Source: Hemicordylus capensis (Eukaryota > Chordata > Lepidosauria > Squamata > Cordylidae). Taken from it: a stretch of DNA of 64,000 nucleotides. The DNA lies in assembly GCF_027244095.1 (NCBI RefSeq), contig NC_069658.1, positions 422,184,687 through 422,248,686 of the forward strand, given 5' to 3'. Position 1 is the stretch's first letter, and each line of letters opens with the position of its first letter. Below, piece after piece: positions 31,151 through 42,504 of this stretch. Under the pieces are notes generated by a model, which had not been told where the DNA came from, did not search any database, and saw only the letters and a list, made by a program, of their open reading frames with translations. Position numbers and translations under genes: made by a program.

Positions 31151-32475
31151 TATGATGAGAGAACTAAAAAAATGAGCCTTGAGAGAAAAAGGTTAAAGTG
31201 GGATATGTCAATCGTTTTCAAATATTTAAAGGATTTTTTAAAAAGGAAAAAAATAACAGCTGTTCATTCTGTCCTCTAAGGCCATGACTGAAGCAATCAT
31301 TTAAACAACAGGGTGGTAGGACAAGGTAAGTCACTAGAAAGAACTTCATAACTACCAGATTAGTGTAGTTCTCCGAAGTAATAGCCTCCCTGTCCTTGAA
31401 GATTTTTTAAACAGAAAGGTTGGACAGGCTTCTCATGGGGGATGCTTTATGAATAGGGTATCCTGTGCCAAATGAGGGAAATGCTGGGTAATCCACACTC
31501 AAATTTCTTGTGATTTTTGTGCACTTTTCAACAGCAATTATTTGCACAAATTGCAGGCAATGATGTTTCATAGCACTTCTGTACATGTATCGTACTGTTG
31601 TAATAGTATGTTAATTGGGCCTTCAGACACTTCCAGTCTGCTTCCCAGGTTAATTTTCTCTTCCTGTCCAAGATGATGTGGCAGGAAAGATGGGCGGAGA
31701 GAGAAGTCAGTACCTGAAATCTTCAAGGGAGATGACCCTGCATCTCCCTGCACACATGAACTTGCCCAGCCCAGTTCCTGGCCAGGAAAGAAGCTAAGAG
31801 GTTGGCCTGACTCCTGGGAGGCTGGCAGGATTTCATTAATTGATGGAGTCTGCATATGTGAGGGGAGAAATCAGAAAACAGTTTCCAATTAAAAAAGAAC
31901 ATTTTCTTTGGTTTTAGATGACACAGGTGTGTCTGAGAAGAGGCATTCCCCCTTCTCACAGGTGGGTAGTGCCTGCCATTTGCAGTTTATAACAACAATT
32001 AAATCTGTCATCCAGTTAACCAAAAATGTTTAGTTGATCAGAATGGTTTTAACGAAGCCAACTCAGTCTATCTACCAACTGATCTGCCAAATGTGGCACC
32101 CTTATTTTTTTTGTCTCCTAATGGATCAAGGCTTTGAACCAGGGCTTTTCTTGCCCCAACACATTAACCACTGCCCCACACTGTGTAGCTTCTACCAAAA
32201 GAAACTCTTTATGCTATATAGACAACCACACTATTGCCTTTAGCCTTTCAGTACTCTTTTTAGATTCCAGGAAATATACGACAAATACATTCTGAAAGGC
32301 CCTTTGGATGAGCAGCACAAACTAGATTCTAGTCCACAGCTAGGCCTTGGTCTCCATTCAGCTCATAACCCAGGATTAAGAAATATGCAACAATTTTGCC
32401 CCAAACCAGTGAAATTCTGCCTAGTGATAGCTTTCTTTCTCTTGCTGCTCATTCCTGCCTATTCTCATGGGGAAT
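31151..32475. other. No recognised feature
   Basis: About 1.3 kb without recognised genes or repeats. Confidence 0.4.
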
Positions 32476-32935
32476 GGGGTTGTAGCTCAATGGTAGAGCA
32501 CCTGTTTATCATGCAGAAAGTCCTAGGTTCAATCCCTGGCATCTCCAGGTAGGCATGTGCACAAACCAGTTGGGGAGGTTTGGTCTGAATTTGAACCGAA
32601 TTTGCAAACTGGTATGTGAATTTGCGAACGGATATGTGAACTGGTATGTGAATTTCCCAACTGGTGTGTGAACCAGTTTGGTCAAGACGACTGGCTGAGT
32701 CAGTCAATTCAATTAACCAGCTCAAACTGGTTCAAAGCAGGTCATGATCAAATCGCTCAAACCAGCCCAGTCCTTGGCAGTCCGATTTGATCGTGAACCA
32801 GTTCTGCACATCCCTATCTCCAAGTAAGACTGAGAAAAAATCCTGCCTGAAGTCCTGGCGTGTTTCTACTAGTCAGTAGGCAATATTGAGCTAGATAGTA
32901 TGATTCACTAGATAGCTGTTTCCCATGTTCACTCC
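32476..32935 (+). mobile_element. tRNA-derived SINE (TAGCTCA family) split by a hAT
   Basis: Head 'tgtagctcaatggtagagca' and B box 'ggttcaatccctggc'. The body resumes after the insert at 32817 with 'aagactgagaaaaaatcctg' and continues to 'gagctagatagtatgattca'. Confidence 0.85.
32550..32816. mobile_element. Non-autonomous hAT, 267 bp, inside a SINE
   Basis: Left end TAGGCATGTGCACAAACC; complement of right end TAGGGATGTGCAGAACTGG. 8-bp duplication tctccagg / tctccaag (one mismatch) at 32542-32549 and 32817-32824. The interior is made of repeated 'actggtatgtgaatttg'-type words (a short array between about 32600 and 32670). Confidence 0.9.
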
Positions 32936-33689
32936 TGATATGCATTGGAAATAATGCTATGTAACTCAGAAGTCTGCTTTGCTCCCAAGTGCTGCTTGCC
33001 CCGAAACCTCTGGGATCAGCCCTGTCTTTCTTTGGGATCAACATGACAATTAACCTTTTTAGGAGAAGCTCTGCCCTGTCAGGATAGGAGAAGGGCTAGG
33101 CCACAGTCCTAGCAGCTGACTCAGTAACAAAATACATAGTTTGGAATCAGAGGATCAACTGGCCCAGTTTCCTGGAGGCAGGGACACAGCAAGTTATTTG
33201 AACTGCTGCTTTCAGTGCAGGAGAAGCCCTCTCATCTTTTGCCATGTCATATAAACTTTGATGAATTTCAGGTTCGAATTAAGAGGCCACTTACTTCCAA
33301 GATCTCTTTGGGTGCATTTAGTTGTTCACAAAGGATGTCACACATCAAGGTGGGAAGATAAGTATTGTGATAAATGGTCACGAGAGAGAGGAGGAATTGG
33401 ATGACTTGTCACACTCCTATTTGCTTCTCCAGCAGAATCACTATCACGTTGATCCCCTTTACTTAGTGACAAATGGGTACAGCTCCTTGTTTTCTCTTTC
33501 CAAGTGGCTTCCCCATTGACTTAAGAGTTGTTTGTTCAGCTCCATCTCCCCAGGACTGTCATGTTATATGGGCCACACTTTGGGTGTGAGTCTCTGAACT
33601 AGATTGACAAATGGTGACAAGAGGCAAGGGGTATGTGCAAAAAGGAAGCATGAGAGCAGACTTGATCAACAGGAGGCTTCCATGATCCT
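32936..33689. other. No recognised feature
   Basis: Unique-looking DNA upstream of the CpG-rich block. The open frame 33322-33519 has no known domain. Confidence 0.4.
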
Positions 33690-35330
33690 GACCTTGTGCC
33701 ATGCACGGTTCGGTGCCTGCTGACTGTACCGATTCCCTACCCTACCCCCATTCTCACATTCGGGTTTCAGGGCATTCCTCCAAGTGTCCCTAGCAGTGGG
33801 TCGGGGACGCCTGCACTTCTGGGTGCCGTTGGGTCCTTTCTGCAACAGGGAGCCAGGAGGACCCTGGGCACTCATCACCGGGGCATGGAAGGTGCTTGAG
33901 CTTCTCTTCCTCTGGAATCGACTCTGGTTTCTCAGTGCCCAAAGAGTGGGGAATCCCCGGACCTCCTCCGATACCTTTGCGTGCAGCTGGTTTCCGTCTG
34001 TAAAGCGGGGTGGGGGTGGGGGCTGGCGTGAAGTCGGAGGCTGCGCGTCCGTCGCCTTGGCCTCGGGCCTGCTGCTTGCCGCCACCGCCACCGCCGGCCG
34101 CTGCTTGTCCTGCTCTCCACGTCCCGAGAACTTGTCCAAAGTGAGTGGGATTCTGTTCTCCGTGGGGAAACGGGAGGCGAGACCCTTCCCTCTCTCCCGG
34201 AGGGCTCCCAACTTTCCCTCTAACTTGGCGTCGCCGTGGTCGGGACGGGTTGCCGCCGCCTGCCGGGTCCCTGGGTTAGGCTGGGCTGGGGCAGGGCTGG
34301 AAGATGGAGGGAGGCGAGCGCACGGAGTTTTGCCACGCTCCCTAAGCGTTCTGCTGAGAGTCATCAATTATGCAAGGGAACGGCGCGCTGCACTGGGGGG
34401 AAGGCAGGGGAGGCAGCGCACCAAGATGGCGACAACCGCAGTTTCTCCTGCAGCCTCCCCACCTCTGCAGTCCAGCAACGCCTTGCAGGAGTCGCGCTAG
34501 CGCCGCAGCCACAGTAAGTTGCCACACCAGTCCAAGGGGGGCTCGGCCGGACGCGCAGGAGGAGGGGGCGCGTGGTGATCCCCCCAGATCTGGCTCCCCT
34601 TGGTTGGGATTTCCCCCCCACAGCCAACCCGCCTCCCCCCCCCATCCACTTCCAGGCAGGGGCTTTGCCGCAGAGCGATTTCCCAGCTCGCTCTTACTCT
34701 CCCTACATGCTGGGGGTGGGGGCATTAGAGTGCCCCCCCTTTTCTGTCTCCACCCGATTGGGGCGCACGGGGCCCGCTGCCTTGATGACCCCAGTGCCAT
34801 TTAGTGATCACTCCGCCCTCCCCATGCTAATTCCAAGCCATTCCCAGGTCCTGTCCTGTGTATGTAGTAGAGGGGTTAAGTTGTACAGTGGTGCGTCCCC
34901 CCACATCAGGCTGGCTTCCTTGCCGCCGCGGCACCTCCCCCCCCCCCCCATGAAGCGCAGAGGCACTAGTCTTTCCCTCCTCCTCTCCAGTTGGGAAGCC
35001 CTCCAAAGAACGTGCTCCTCCTGGGTACTTGGGGGGAGGGGTGCGTCTGAGCCCCTCGCCCAGCGCACTAGTCTTGATGGCTGCTGGCCCAACTCCTACC
35101 TTTCCCAATCTGGGGGGGAGTCGGTCCACTCTGCCCACCCCCTGCTCCTCCGGATCCCAGCAGCAACCTCCTGAGCCTCTTTTCTGCATTGGGGGAAGGC
35201 GATCGCTGCCTTCTCCGCTCCTGCGGGCAGGCCAGCAGCTGGGGCGCGGGGGGTGGAGGGAAGAGTTGAAGGTGGCGGTGTGGGGGCTGTTGGTAGCTGG
35301 TGCATTTTCTTCCCCAACGTTAGCAGGCCA
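33690..35330 (+). promoter_or_regulatory. CpG-rich block, probable promoter island
   Basis: Base composition changes sharply from AT-rich surroundings to GC-rich with abundant CpG (for example 'gccgccaccgccaccgccgg' near 34080 and 'ggaacggcgcgctgcactgg' near 34378). In vertebrate genomes such islands usually mark promoters. A CAAGATGGCGAC word at 34422-34433 resembles a YY1/TISU site. Strand is inferred only from the donor-like GTAAGT at 34514. No coding exon is recognised and I cannot name the gene. Confidence 0.55.
34330..34513 (+). other. Possible non-coding first exon with a 24-codon uORF
   Basis: A start codon in good context (AAGATGG at 34426) opens a 24-residue frame (MATTAVSPAASPPLQ...) that stops at 34498-34500. 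Thirteen bases later GTAAGT (34514) gives a strong 5' splice-site consensus. It could be a 5' UTR exon whose coding exons lie beyond the window, or chance within GC-rich DNA. The exon start is arbitrary. Confidence 0.25.
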
Positions 35331-35344
35331 CCTTTTCTTGGCAT

Positions 35345-35437
35345 CCTTAGAGAAGAACAGGCAGGCTTTCGCGCTGGCCGGTCAACTATAGATCAAGCCT
35401 TGGTCCTCTCCCATTTGGTAGAGAAATACTCTAGTTA
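35345..35437 (+). pseudogene. Small LINE reverse-transcriptase fragment
   Basis: One frame reads LREEQAGFRAGRSTIDQ, then ALVLSHLVEKYSS. The E-E-Q-A-G-F-R-x-G-x-S-T-x-D pattern is the RT block 2a motif of many non-LTR retrotransposons. Only about 30 codons are present, immediately next to the CpG-rich block. Clade not determined. Confidence 0.65.
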
Positions 35438-35533
35438 AAAAAGAGTCTTCTTGGCAAGACTCGGCATTCTGGAATCCGGGCCCTCGGTCTGCATTGGGGG
35501 TCTGTGCCGGGGCTCCTTGATAGCACCACATTA

Positions 35534-35629
35534 AAAAAAAAAAAAAACAACCCATCCCATCCCTTCCCAGAAGCCCCACCGCAAAGTCCTGGTATATATA
35601 TATATATATATACGGGGGGGGGGGGGGAC
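35534..35629. repeat. A-run, (TA)n and G-run
   Basis: An A14 run at 35534-35547, (TA)n at about 35594-35613, and a G13 run at about 35616-35628. Simple sequence; assembly in these runs may be unreliable. Confidence 0.9.
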
Positions 35630-35669
35630 GGAGGGTGCTTCATGCAGTCCCCACCAGCGCCCTGTCTTT

Positions 35670-35765
35670 TGGCTGCAATCCTATGCACACTTACTTGGGA
35701 GTAAGTCCTATTAAAGGCAGTGCAGTTTACTTCTGAGTAAACCCACATCGGATTGCGCTGTCAGT
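35670..35765. mobile_element. Short palindromic MITE (GCAATCC family)
   Basis: 'gctgcaatcctatgcacact' at the left and 'acccacatcggattgcgctg' at the right are inverse-related. The inner words 'acttgggagtaagtcc' and 'acttctgagtaaac' are also related. The same plan, more diverged, is at 52090-52170. It is a very common short repeat type in squamates. Confidence 0.65.
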
Positions 35766-35839
35766 CTTTTTCCAGTGGAGAGCTGCGGGGGTAGGAGATG
35801 CTGAAAAATGTTTTTCCCCATTTGAGGGCTAACTTAAAA

Positions 35840-36850
35840 GTCTCCCTCCCTTCCCCTATATCCCCAGCGACCTAAGTGAACGAACTGTAAGTTTATCTGA
35901 GTTGGTGGAGGAGGAGGAGGAGGAGGGGGGTGTTGTCTATTTACAAATCTCCTTGACTGGACGCGGGTGCCAAGTCCCCCCTTCCGACACGCCGCCTCCC
36001 TTCTACTCGGCCGCTGTGGGGAGGACACAGGGGGCGTGGAGGAAGGGCCAGTGTGCGTGTGAGAAAGAGAATCCGCGGCTTTGGCGGTTGCAAAGGTACA
36101 TTTTTTAAGGACTGGGCGGGGGAGGGGCGCAGACGCTGCAACACTTCTGGAGTTAGCAGCTTGCGAAGACTTGGGGGCTGAGACTGCGGGCACGATAGAT
36201 CGCTCCCCCCCCACCACCACCCCCGCGCAGACACACAGACACACACCTTCGTTTCCATCTGCTGTGTTCTAAAGGCCTGGTGTGGTCTGTGTGGCTCAGT
36301 CTTTCTCAGGTGGGATGGGGACTTGGGATTGGGGTGGCTGCTTCTCTCTTGCATGCTGACTCGCATTGTAACCTGCTTCTTGTAACACTGCAGCGTTTTC
36401 CACCGCCGGGGAGACTTATGACCCTTGTGTCCTGCACTTCCTACTGAAAAAGGAGCTACCTTCTGGGGGTGGGGAGGGGCGGTGGGAGGAGCTTCAGAGG
36501 CTCACTCAAAGACTTTCCTTTGGGGAGGGGGCATTCGCTTTCGATTGCTGGCATCGCGCTTTCTTTCCTTCCTCGTAAAATGAACGTTTGACATAGGATG
36601 TGAATGGAAAGGGAGAGCAGCGTTGTGTAGGATGTTTATGTTTGCTAATCGCTGGTCGTCCTCCACCCCCACCCCTATATAGGGATATTGATAACAATCT
36701 TAATGGTTTTCTGTTGGTTTGCTTCGTCGATTGTCTTTCCATGGCGCGGAAGTAGGGGATCAAAGAGGGGGTCTCGCTTTGGTGTGAGTTCCAGGCGCGT
36801 GGTGCTGAAATGGACAGCTCCCTGGACTCCGGGAGATCCGAGCGATAAAA
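35840..36850. promoter_or_regulatory. Second GC-rich block
   Basis: GC-rich with frequent CpG around 35950-36200 and 36730-36850, and (GGA)n at about 35908-35930. Probably part of the same regulatory island. GTAAGT occurs at 35892 but no exon can be supported. Open frames on both strands are composition artefacts. Confidence 0.4.
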
Positions 36851-37453
36851 CCCACCGACTTAGAGCCTTTCTTCCAGGGTGTTTTGTTTTTGTTTAGCCC
36901 TATCCATTGGTACCTAATGCACATTCTCTAGGCTTCTGTTACTGCTGTGAGGAGACTAGGAGCAATTCCCAATGGGACAGAGTAGGTTTGGGGGTTTGGT
37001 TTTGTAAAATTCCACGTTAAAGTGCAGGAAGTCCCCCCCCGCCACCCCCCCACACACACAATTATTTCTTTATCAAATACAAGGACTCTAGCATTGTTTG
37101 ATTCTTGTGTGAAGGTTCCTAAAGAAATAAAGAGCATGCTGATAGGGCTTTTTAGAGGGCTGCATTACATCATGGCAATTGCAAGGAATCTGGTGTAGCC
37201 AGCCAAGATGAAAGTGTAGGTCTTGAAGCTGGAAAATGGGTTCAAAGACCACCCCGCCCATGGACACATTAGGTGGTCAAATTGAGCAAGTCATTCTCAC
37301 TCATCAAGTTTTTATCTGTAAATGGGAATTAACCCAACCTTCGTCACACCATTTGTGAAGACCAATGAGTCAGGGGTATATTTTAAAACATCCTGCATAG
37401 TAAAAGTGCTGTATCAATAATGGATGGATATGACAGGAATCTGTGTTACAGAT
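36851..37453. other. No recognised feature
   Basis: Unique-looking sequence with a C-rich/(CA)n stretch near 37031-37060. Confidence 0.4.
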
Positions 37454-37755
37454 AAGGGCTGTTCACACAATATGGCTGCCACCTGCAGGCCCCTTAAAGC
37501 TGTCTCTGGGAGGCAACTACTTTATATGGTGGGCCATTCTAAGTTTCCTGACTTGCTGTGTGGCTCAGACCCCAGTGTGGTTTCTCTCCTTGCCCCTGCA
37601 AGTTGTCACAGGAATGTATGGTAGCAGAATGAAAATAAACTTCACAATGGAGGCAGGCCAATAAACACAGCATGGCTTGTTGTGTGGAGCAGTTGCCTTA
37701 CATTGGCCACTTCAAGGGGCTGCTGTGTGGTGGCTCCTTCATACAGAGCAGCCCT
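37454..37755. mobile_element. Possible TIR element
   Basis: The left end AGGGCTGTTCACACAATATG resembles the complement of the right end AGGGCTGCTCTGTATG. Interior words 'ggctgccacc' and 'ggtggctcc' are also inverse-related. Target duplication not seen. Confidence 0.4.
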
Positions 37756-40214
37756 CTCTTTAATCAATCTAGCCTCTAGAAATATGAACTCCCTTATAAT
37801 TCAGAACAGGTGCAATATGCACCTTATTATATCTCTGCCAGTAAGCCTTCCTCATTGTCATACTGAACAGACATCTCCAGTACATCCCATGGCGAATGAG
37901 ACACCTGACCCATTCAGCTGGAAGGAGACAGCTGTCATGTGCTAGCCACATGACTTCCTCCTTCATCCCAAGCCTTAAAAATGACATCTTAGCTATATCG
38001 TCTTTGTAGGCCTATTGTTTGAATCAGACTGACATTTGATTCAGCATATTCCATCTAGATAATGTCAGCATAGTTATTGGTTTTTCTAATTATTTGCAAA
38101 GTTGTTTGCAAATCACATTGGAACCTAATGGGTACCAAGGTGAAAGGTCTAGTCCATTGCATAAGAAATTTTCCACCTTTTAATAGAAACTGGATTTCAC
38201 TATAGGTTTATGTCTATCTTTGCATGTGTTTCAGCATGCTTCAGAACATGAAGGGATTTATGGATGGACCCTCATATTCACAAGATTATACTATGAATGT
38301 ACCTGAGGATTGTTAGTAACAAATGTTATTTATTTATTTATTTATTAAATTTATACCCCGCCCAAACATGTCCCTGGGCAACTAACAACAATTTAAAAAG
38401 TGTTTTTAAAGTGTTGTCATTTTCTTGTAGAAAGATGTTTGAGCATTTGAGCTAGTAGGGGTTAGTTTAACCTCACACAGGGTTGGGTACAATATACTCA
38501 AAGACTTGTTTGGAGTGAACACAGAATTTTATTCTATTGTGCTAGTTTTTAACAAAGCCAAAAAGTGACCCCCATACTAAATGAACAAAATAGATTCATA
38601 TGGTAGCCACCGAAACCCTTCAATTTGAAATCCCTTCAACTTCCTCCTGTTGTCAGTAGATGAAATTCTGTTTTCAGAAAGAATCTAGTTCTGACTGGAA
38701 ATTATGATGAATTGGTCCCCCTTCCCCTAGTAGACAGGCTTTGCCAATGGTTAATCATCATTATAATTAGAACAAGGTTTCAGTTGCTTGGAAGTGTGAT
38801 ATGTGGTTGGGAATTTGGCTTATGAAGAGACTCTACCTTTGTTCCCATTTAGAGATAAAGCTTTATTTCAGTTGTACTGAAGCATGCTTATCCTTCTCTG
38901 TATTGTGCACTGATGAAGGCAACTGGTGAAATTATATGTTGTGGAATTGACCAGATAAAATAGAATCCCTCTATTCCCCACCCCCACCCCTAGCTAATTT
39001 TTAAAAGTGTATATTTTCCTATAACATGAATAATAATGTTGATTGTTCTTTCAGTAAAGATGTAATCATCTCCATGCTCAGTTTAAGGGTGCAGAATCCT
39101 TGCCAGTCATGTGATTTCCATTAATTATTGATTGTCTTCCTGTTGCATTCACTGACCACTGAACTAAATTAAACACATTGAAATCAGTGTACCTAGTGGT
39201 ATGTTCAGAGGATGTGCAAGAAAAAATTCAAGTTAAAGACGATATGGTTTTTTTAAGCCATTCATAAATAGATTATTGAACTATATAACTTGAAATAACT
39301 TGATCATTAAACCCAAACTTCTGTCCAAAGGCAGAATCCCAAATGTGTAGATTAACCCATGTAGTCCCAAACTCCACGTGTCTCAAGCAGAGAGCAATTC
39401 TGAACAGAAGTCTTTAAAATGCATAACTCCAAATGGCTCTAGCAAGTAAACCCAATACAGAAAAAAGATAAGACACTGTGGTCACTAGCCAATCTGACCT
39501 GAGAAAGATTTGTTCCTACTCCAAATAGGAAAGTCCGAGTAGATAACAGCAATGGTCTTGGATGTCTGAATGGCTCAGGAGTTTTACTATCAGGATACAA
39601 AGTCAATTGCCTTTAAAGTACTATCCTTAATATATTTACTGAAGTTGAGAATAGCTAGTTCTAGGGGTTTTTTTCTCACAAATTCATACCATATCATAGA
39701 TTTTCTTCCTGCTGTTACAATTTCCTAGAGTGTGGTTTGTTTTATTTGATAAGGTATCTAGACTGATTCAGAAGGGACAGAGTACATTTGAGCCATTTTG
39801 GAAGGGCGGTATGTAAATTGAATAAATAAAATAAAATAAAATAAAATACTCCCCTGTACATGATTACTATGTTGCTGCTAAAATTTGAGCTTAATGTTAA
39901 TCCACCTACCTTTAACTCAGGCTGTGTTATGCTGTCTTCTCTTTTGACTATCAAGCTCTTTTGTAGGCAGTTCTTCATTCTTCTTCTCATTCACCCCAAC
40001 ATAGCCTTAAGGGATAAGAAGCTACTCTGAACCTGATGGCACAAGCTAATGGTGTCAGTTCAGATCTTAGAGTATGCCCCCTTGAAGTTGTTTGGAAAAA
40101 TGAGGCATCCGTGCCAGTGGAGTAAGGGGTAAAGCTACATGTATATCACTATCGTTTACAACTTTAAAAGGCCATTGGCCTCTGAAGGCTAATAACTCAA
40201 CAAGTAACTTTCTT
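37756..40214. other. Repeat-poor AT-rich region with two short L2 tails
   Basis: L2-type tail remnants lie at about 38327-38395 (minus; (TTTA)n then 'ttataccccgcccaaacatg') and 39787-39848 (plus; 'agccattttggaagggcggt' plus (AATAA)n). The rest shows no repeat or coding signature. Its AT-rich text with homeodomain-like TAAT words near 38750-38775 could include conserved non-coding DNA, which I cannot test here. Confidence 0.4.
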
Positions 40215-40260
40215 CAGAGTTATTGGCCTTCAAAAGGCCTTTTGAAGGCCAATAACTCTG
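40215..40260. repeat. Perfect 46-bp palindrome
   Basis: Arms of 23 bp with no spacer: it begins CAGAGTTATTGGCCTTCAAA and the right half is its exact inverse complement ending at 40260. A diverged third half-unit ('ctctgaaggctaataactc') lies just upstream at 40179-40197. Confidence 0.95.
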
Positions 40261-41261
40261 AGGAAGGTCACTGACTACTCAGCTACAGAATAATATGGTG
40301 TATACTGCATTTTTATGGTATTTTACACCTCTCTATATGACAACACTATCCAGATCAAATTTGTCCTAAGGTGAGGCCTTCACAGGGTATGCTATTTTCC
40401 ATTCTTTGCTTTTGGGGTCTAGTAGCTTTCTCTAACCATGATATACTTTCTGTTCAATGGCCAGGAGACTGAGTTTGATGAACAGTAGAGAATAATTCAG
40501 TCTGGCAATTGCTATGATTATGGTTAGGAAAAACAAAGGGACCCTTCTCCTTCTATGCCAAAAAAAAAAGGAGAAAAAAAGAGTTTCCTTGTGGGGACCA
40601 GAGAGAATTTGGAAAGCAATTGGTAAATAGCCACCCCACAGTCTCTGCATTGATGGAACACTAGCAGGGGAACCTGTGCTTGAAGAGTAAGGCCTCCAGT
40701 TCTCATTCATAACATTCTTCTTTCTTTAAACAGTGGAATTAACCACACTGTTCTATAAAGAAAGGGGTTAGAAATGCCAGTAATGCCCCATGAATTCAAA
40801 CTAGTGGTGCGTTGAGCCCAGTATCCTAGCACAAAGAACGATCATTACTAAGTGTTTCTAAGGATATCAAGATATCAGCTCAGGCAAAAGAACTTGTATC
40901 GCAGAAAATCTTATTATGGTTGTATATATGCCCTTATTCCATGAGAGTACCCCAAAAAAGTGCAGATTGTGGTATTGTGTGTAAAATCTAGCTTGATGAA
41001 AAGCTCAATGTTTTTTTAAAAGTTTCTTGCACTTATAGTTGCAAAGCTATGTGTAGACACAGCCTTCACAAATCTCAGAAGCTAAAAAAGTAGCTGAATA
41101 ATTTATTTGCTTCAGTGCTCTGCATAGATCCTTGCCTGCCTGCCCTCCATGATTAGCAAATTCAGAATAGGACAGCTGAGACTGCAGAATAAATTACATA
41201 TAAAAATTCAGGGCTTGACAAATTCCCTCTTTCCCCCCTTCCCAAGTAATATAAAGTCAGT
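40261..41261. other. No recognised feature
   Basis: Unique-looking DNA. The open frame at 40432-40710 (minus) has no known domain. Confidence 0.4.
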
Positions 41262-41583
41262 GGCTGACATCCTGACTAACGAAGTGCCAGTGCTCCATGA
41301 GGAGTGATGGAGTTTCTGTGCTGCAGACTAGCAGTGCTCCAGTAGCCGTGCAGCCGGGGAGGGTGTGTGTGTGTGTGTGCCATTTTTGTTTATCTCTGCT
41401 CCACAGGAAGTTCTCCCTGCAAACTGGAAGTGGGCCAGACTCGCTTCTTGGGGGCAAGGGAAATCAGCGAACCTTGCTCTCCCATGCAAGCGCATGCCCT
41501 GCCTTAGTCTGGAAGGCAGCTGTGCATGCAAAATGTCAGCACTCCTTTAGAAGTGTTGTGCTTTGTTAATTAGGATGTCAGCC
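41262..41583. mobile_element. MITE with GGCTGACAT termini
   Basis: Left end 'ggctgacatcctgactaacg'; complement of right end 'ggctgacatcctaattaaca'. Arms continue for about 50 nt with 'agtgccagtgctcc' against 'ggagtgctgac'. It contains (GT)n at 41362-41377. Same ends at 56581-56838 and in the split element at 10176-14967. Confidence 0.75.
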
Positions 41584-41942
41584 AATATCCCATGTCATGC
41601 ATCATCACCACAACCACCCCATTTTATAGCAGCCAGAAATCTGAAGACACCTTAAACATCCCCTGGCTTTCTTACCAAATATACACCAGTAATAACTTGT
41701 CATCTGCAAACCTGAAACCAATAATATTGTTGACCTTTGTAAGGTCTCATAGCAATGAGTCCCACAGAATCATTGTATGTTGTATTCAAAACAAAAGCTG
41801 TGCTAGCAAATCTCTGCAGAAATATCACCATCCGAAGCTAGGGTAATACTTCATTTAGCTCAGCATTCTGTTTCAGACGAGGACAGTGCATAAGCAGATA
41901 AAATGGTAGCCACACATAGTTCCTCTGAACCAGCAGTTTATA
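41584..41942. other. No recognised feature
   Basis: Unique-looking spacer between a MITE and a SINE. Confidence 0.4.
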
Positions 41943-42120
41943 TAGGAACATAGGAAACTGCCTTCTACTGAGTCAGACCATTGGTCTGTCCAGCTCAGTA
42001 TTGTCTACACTGATTGGCAGTGGCCACTCCAAGGTTTCAAGCAGCAGTCTCTCCAAGCCCTATCTTGGAGAAGCCAGGGATTGAACTTGGGACTTTCTGC
42101 ATGCAAAGCAGCTTCTGATT
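41943..42120 (-). mobile_element. tRNA-derived SINE (TAGCTCA family), head missing
   Basis: The minus strand ends with 'aggcagtttcctatgttcct' (plus-strand 'aggaacataggaaactgcct' at 41944). The body 'gtagacaatactgagctgga' and the B-box side 'agttcaatccctggcttctc' are clear, while the A-box side is lost. Confidence 0.8.
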
Positions 42121-42504
42121 ATAATGGCTAATAACCACCAGTGTGCTCATCATCCAGGAATGTATCTAGACCTTTTTAAAAGCCATTTATACTTGACACC
42201 ATAATAACATTCTGTGGCAATCATTCCCATAGGTTAATTATGCATTGTGAGTCGTACTACTCTTTTTGCTCGTTTTAAACAAGAGGACTATGCATTTAAT
42301 TGGGCATTTTCTCAGCACTGAGCTCTTTGTGACATAAAGAAGCTGAGATCAGCAGCACACATTTTCTTGGTTTAGCACAGTTTCCAAAATTTCTATATGC
42401 CAGAAAAACAGATTTTTTTTGTTCTGAACAAATGAAAATGGAGGCACACTTCCCTCTTACAGTATATCCCCAAAGCATTACTTTTAGAATGTGTAACAAC
42501 ATCA
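42121..42504. other. No recognised feature
   Basis: Unique-looking DNA; begins with a possible CR1/L3-like remnant ('caggaatgtatctagacctt') too weak to call. Confidence 0.35.

Noticed and set aside
33666-34500. Overlapping 233- and 238-codon open frames on opposite strands in the GC-rich block
   Set aside because: GC-rich DNA is poor in stop codons. The predicted peptides are low-complexity Arg/Pro/Gly text with no domain, and both strands are open at once.
38327-39700. Homeodomain-site cluster or conserved enhancer
   Set aside because: TAAT-rich words are expected in AT-rich DNA; without cross-species alignment there is no support.
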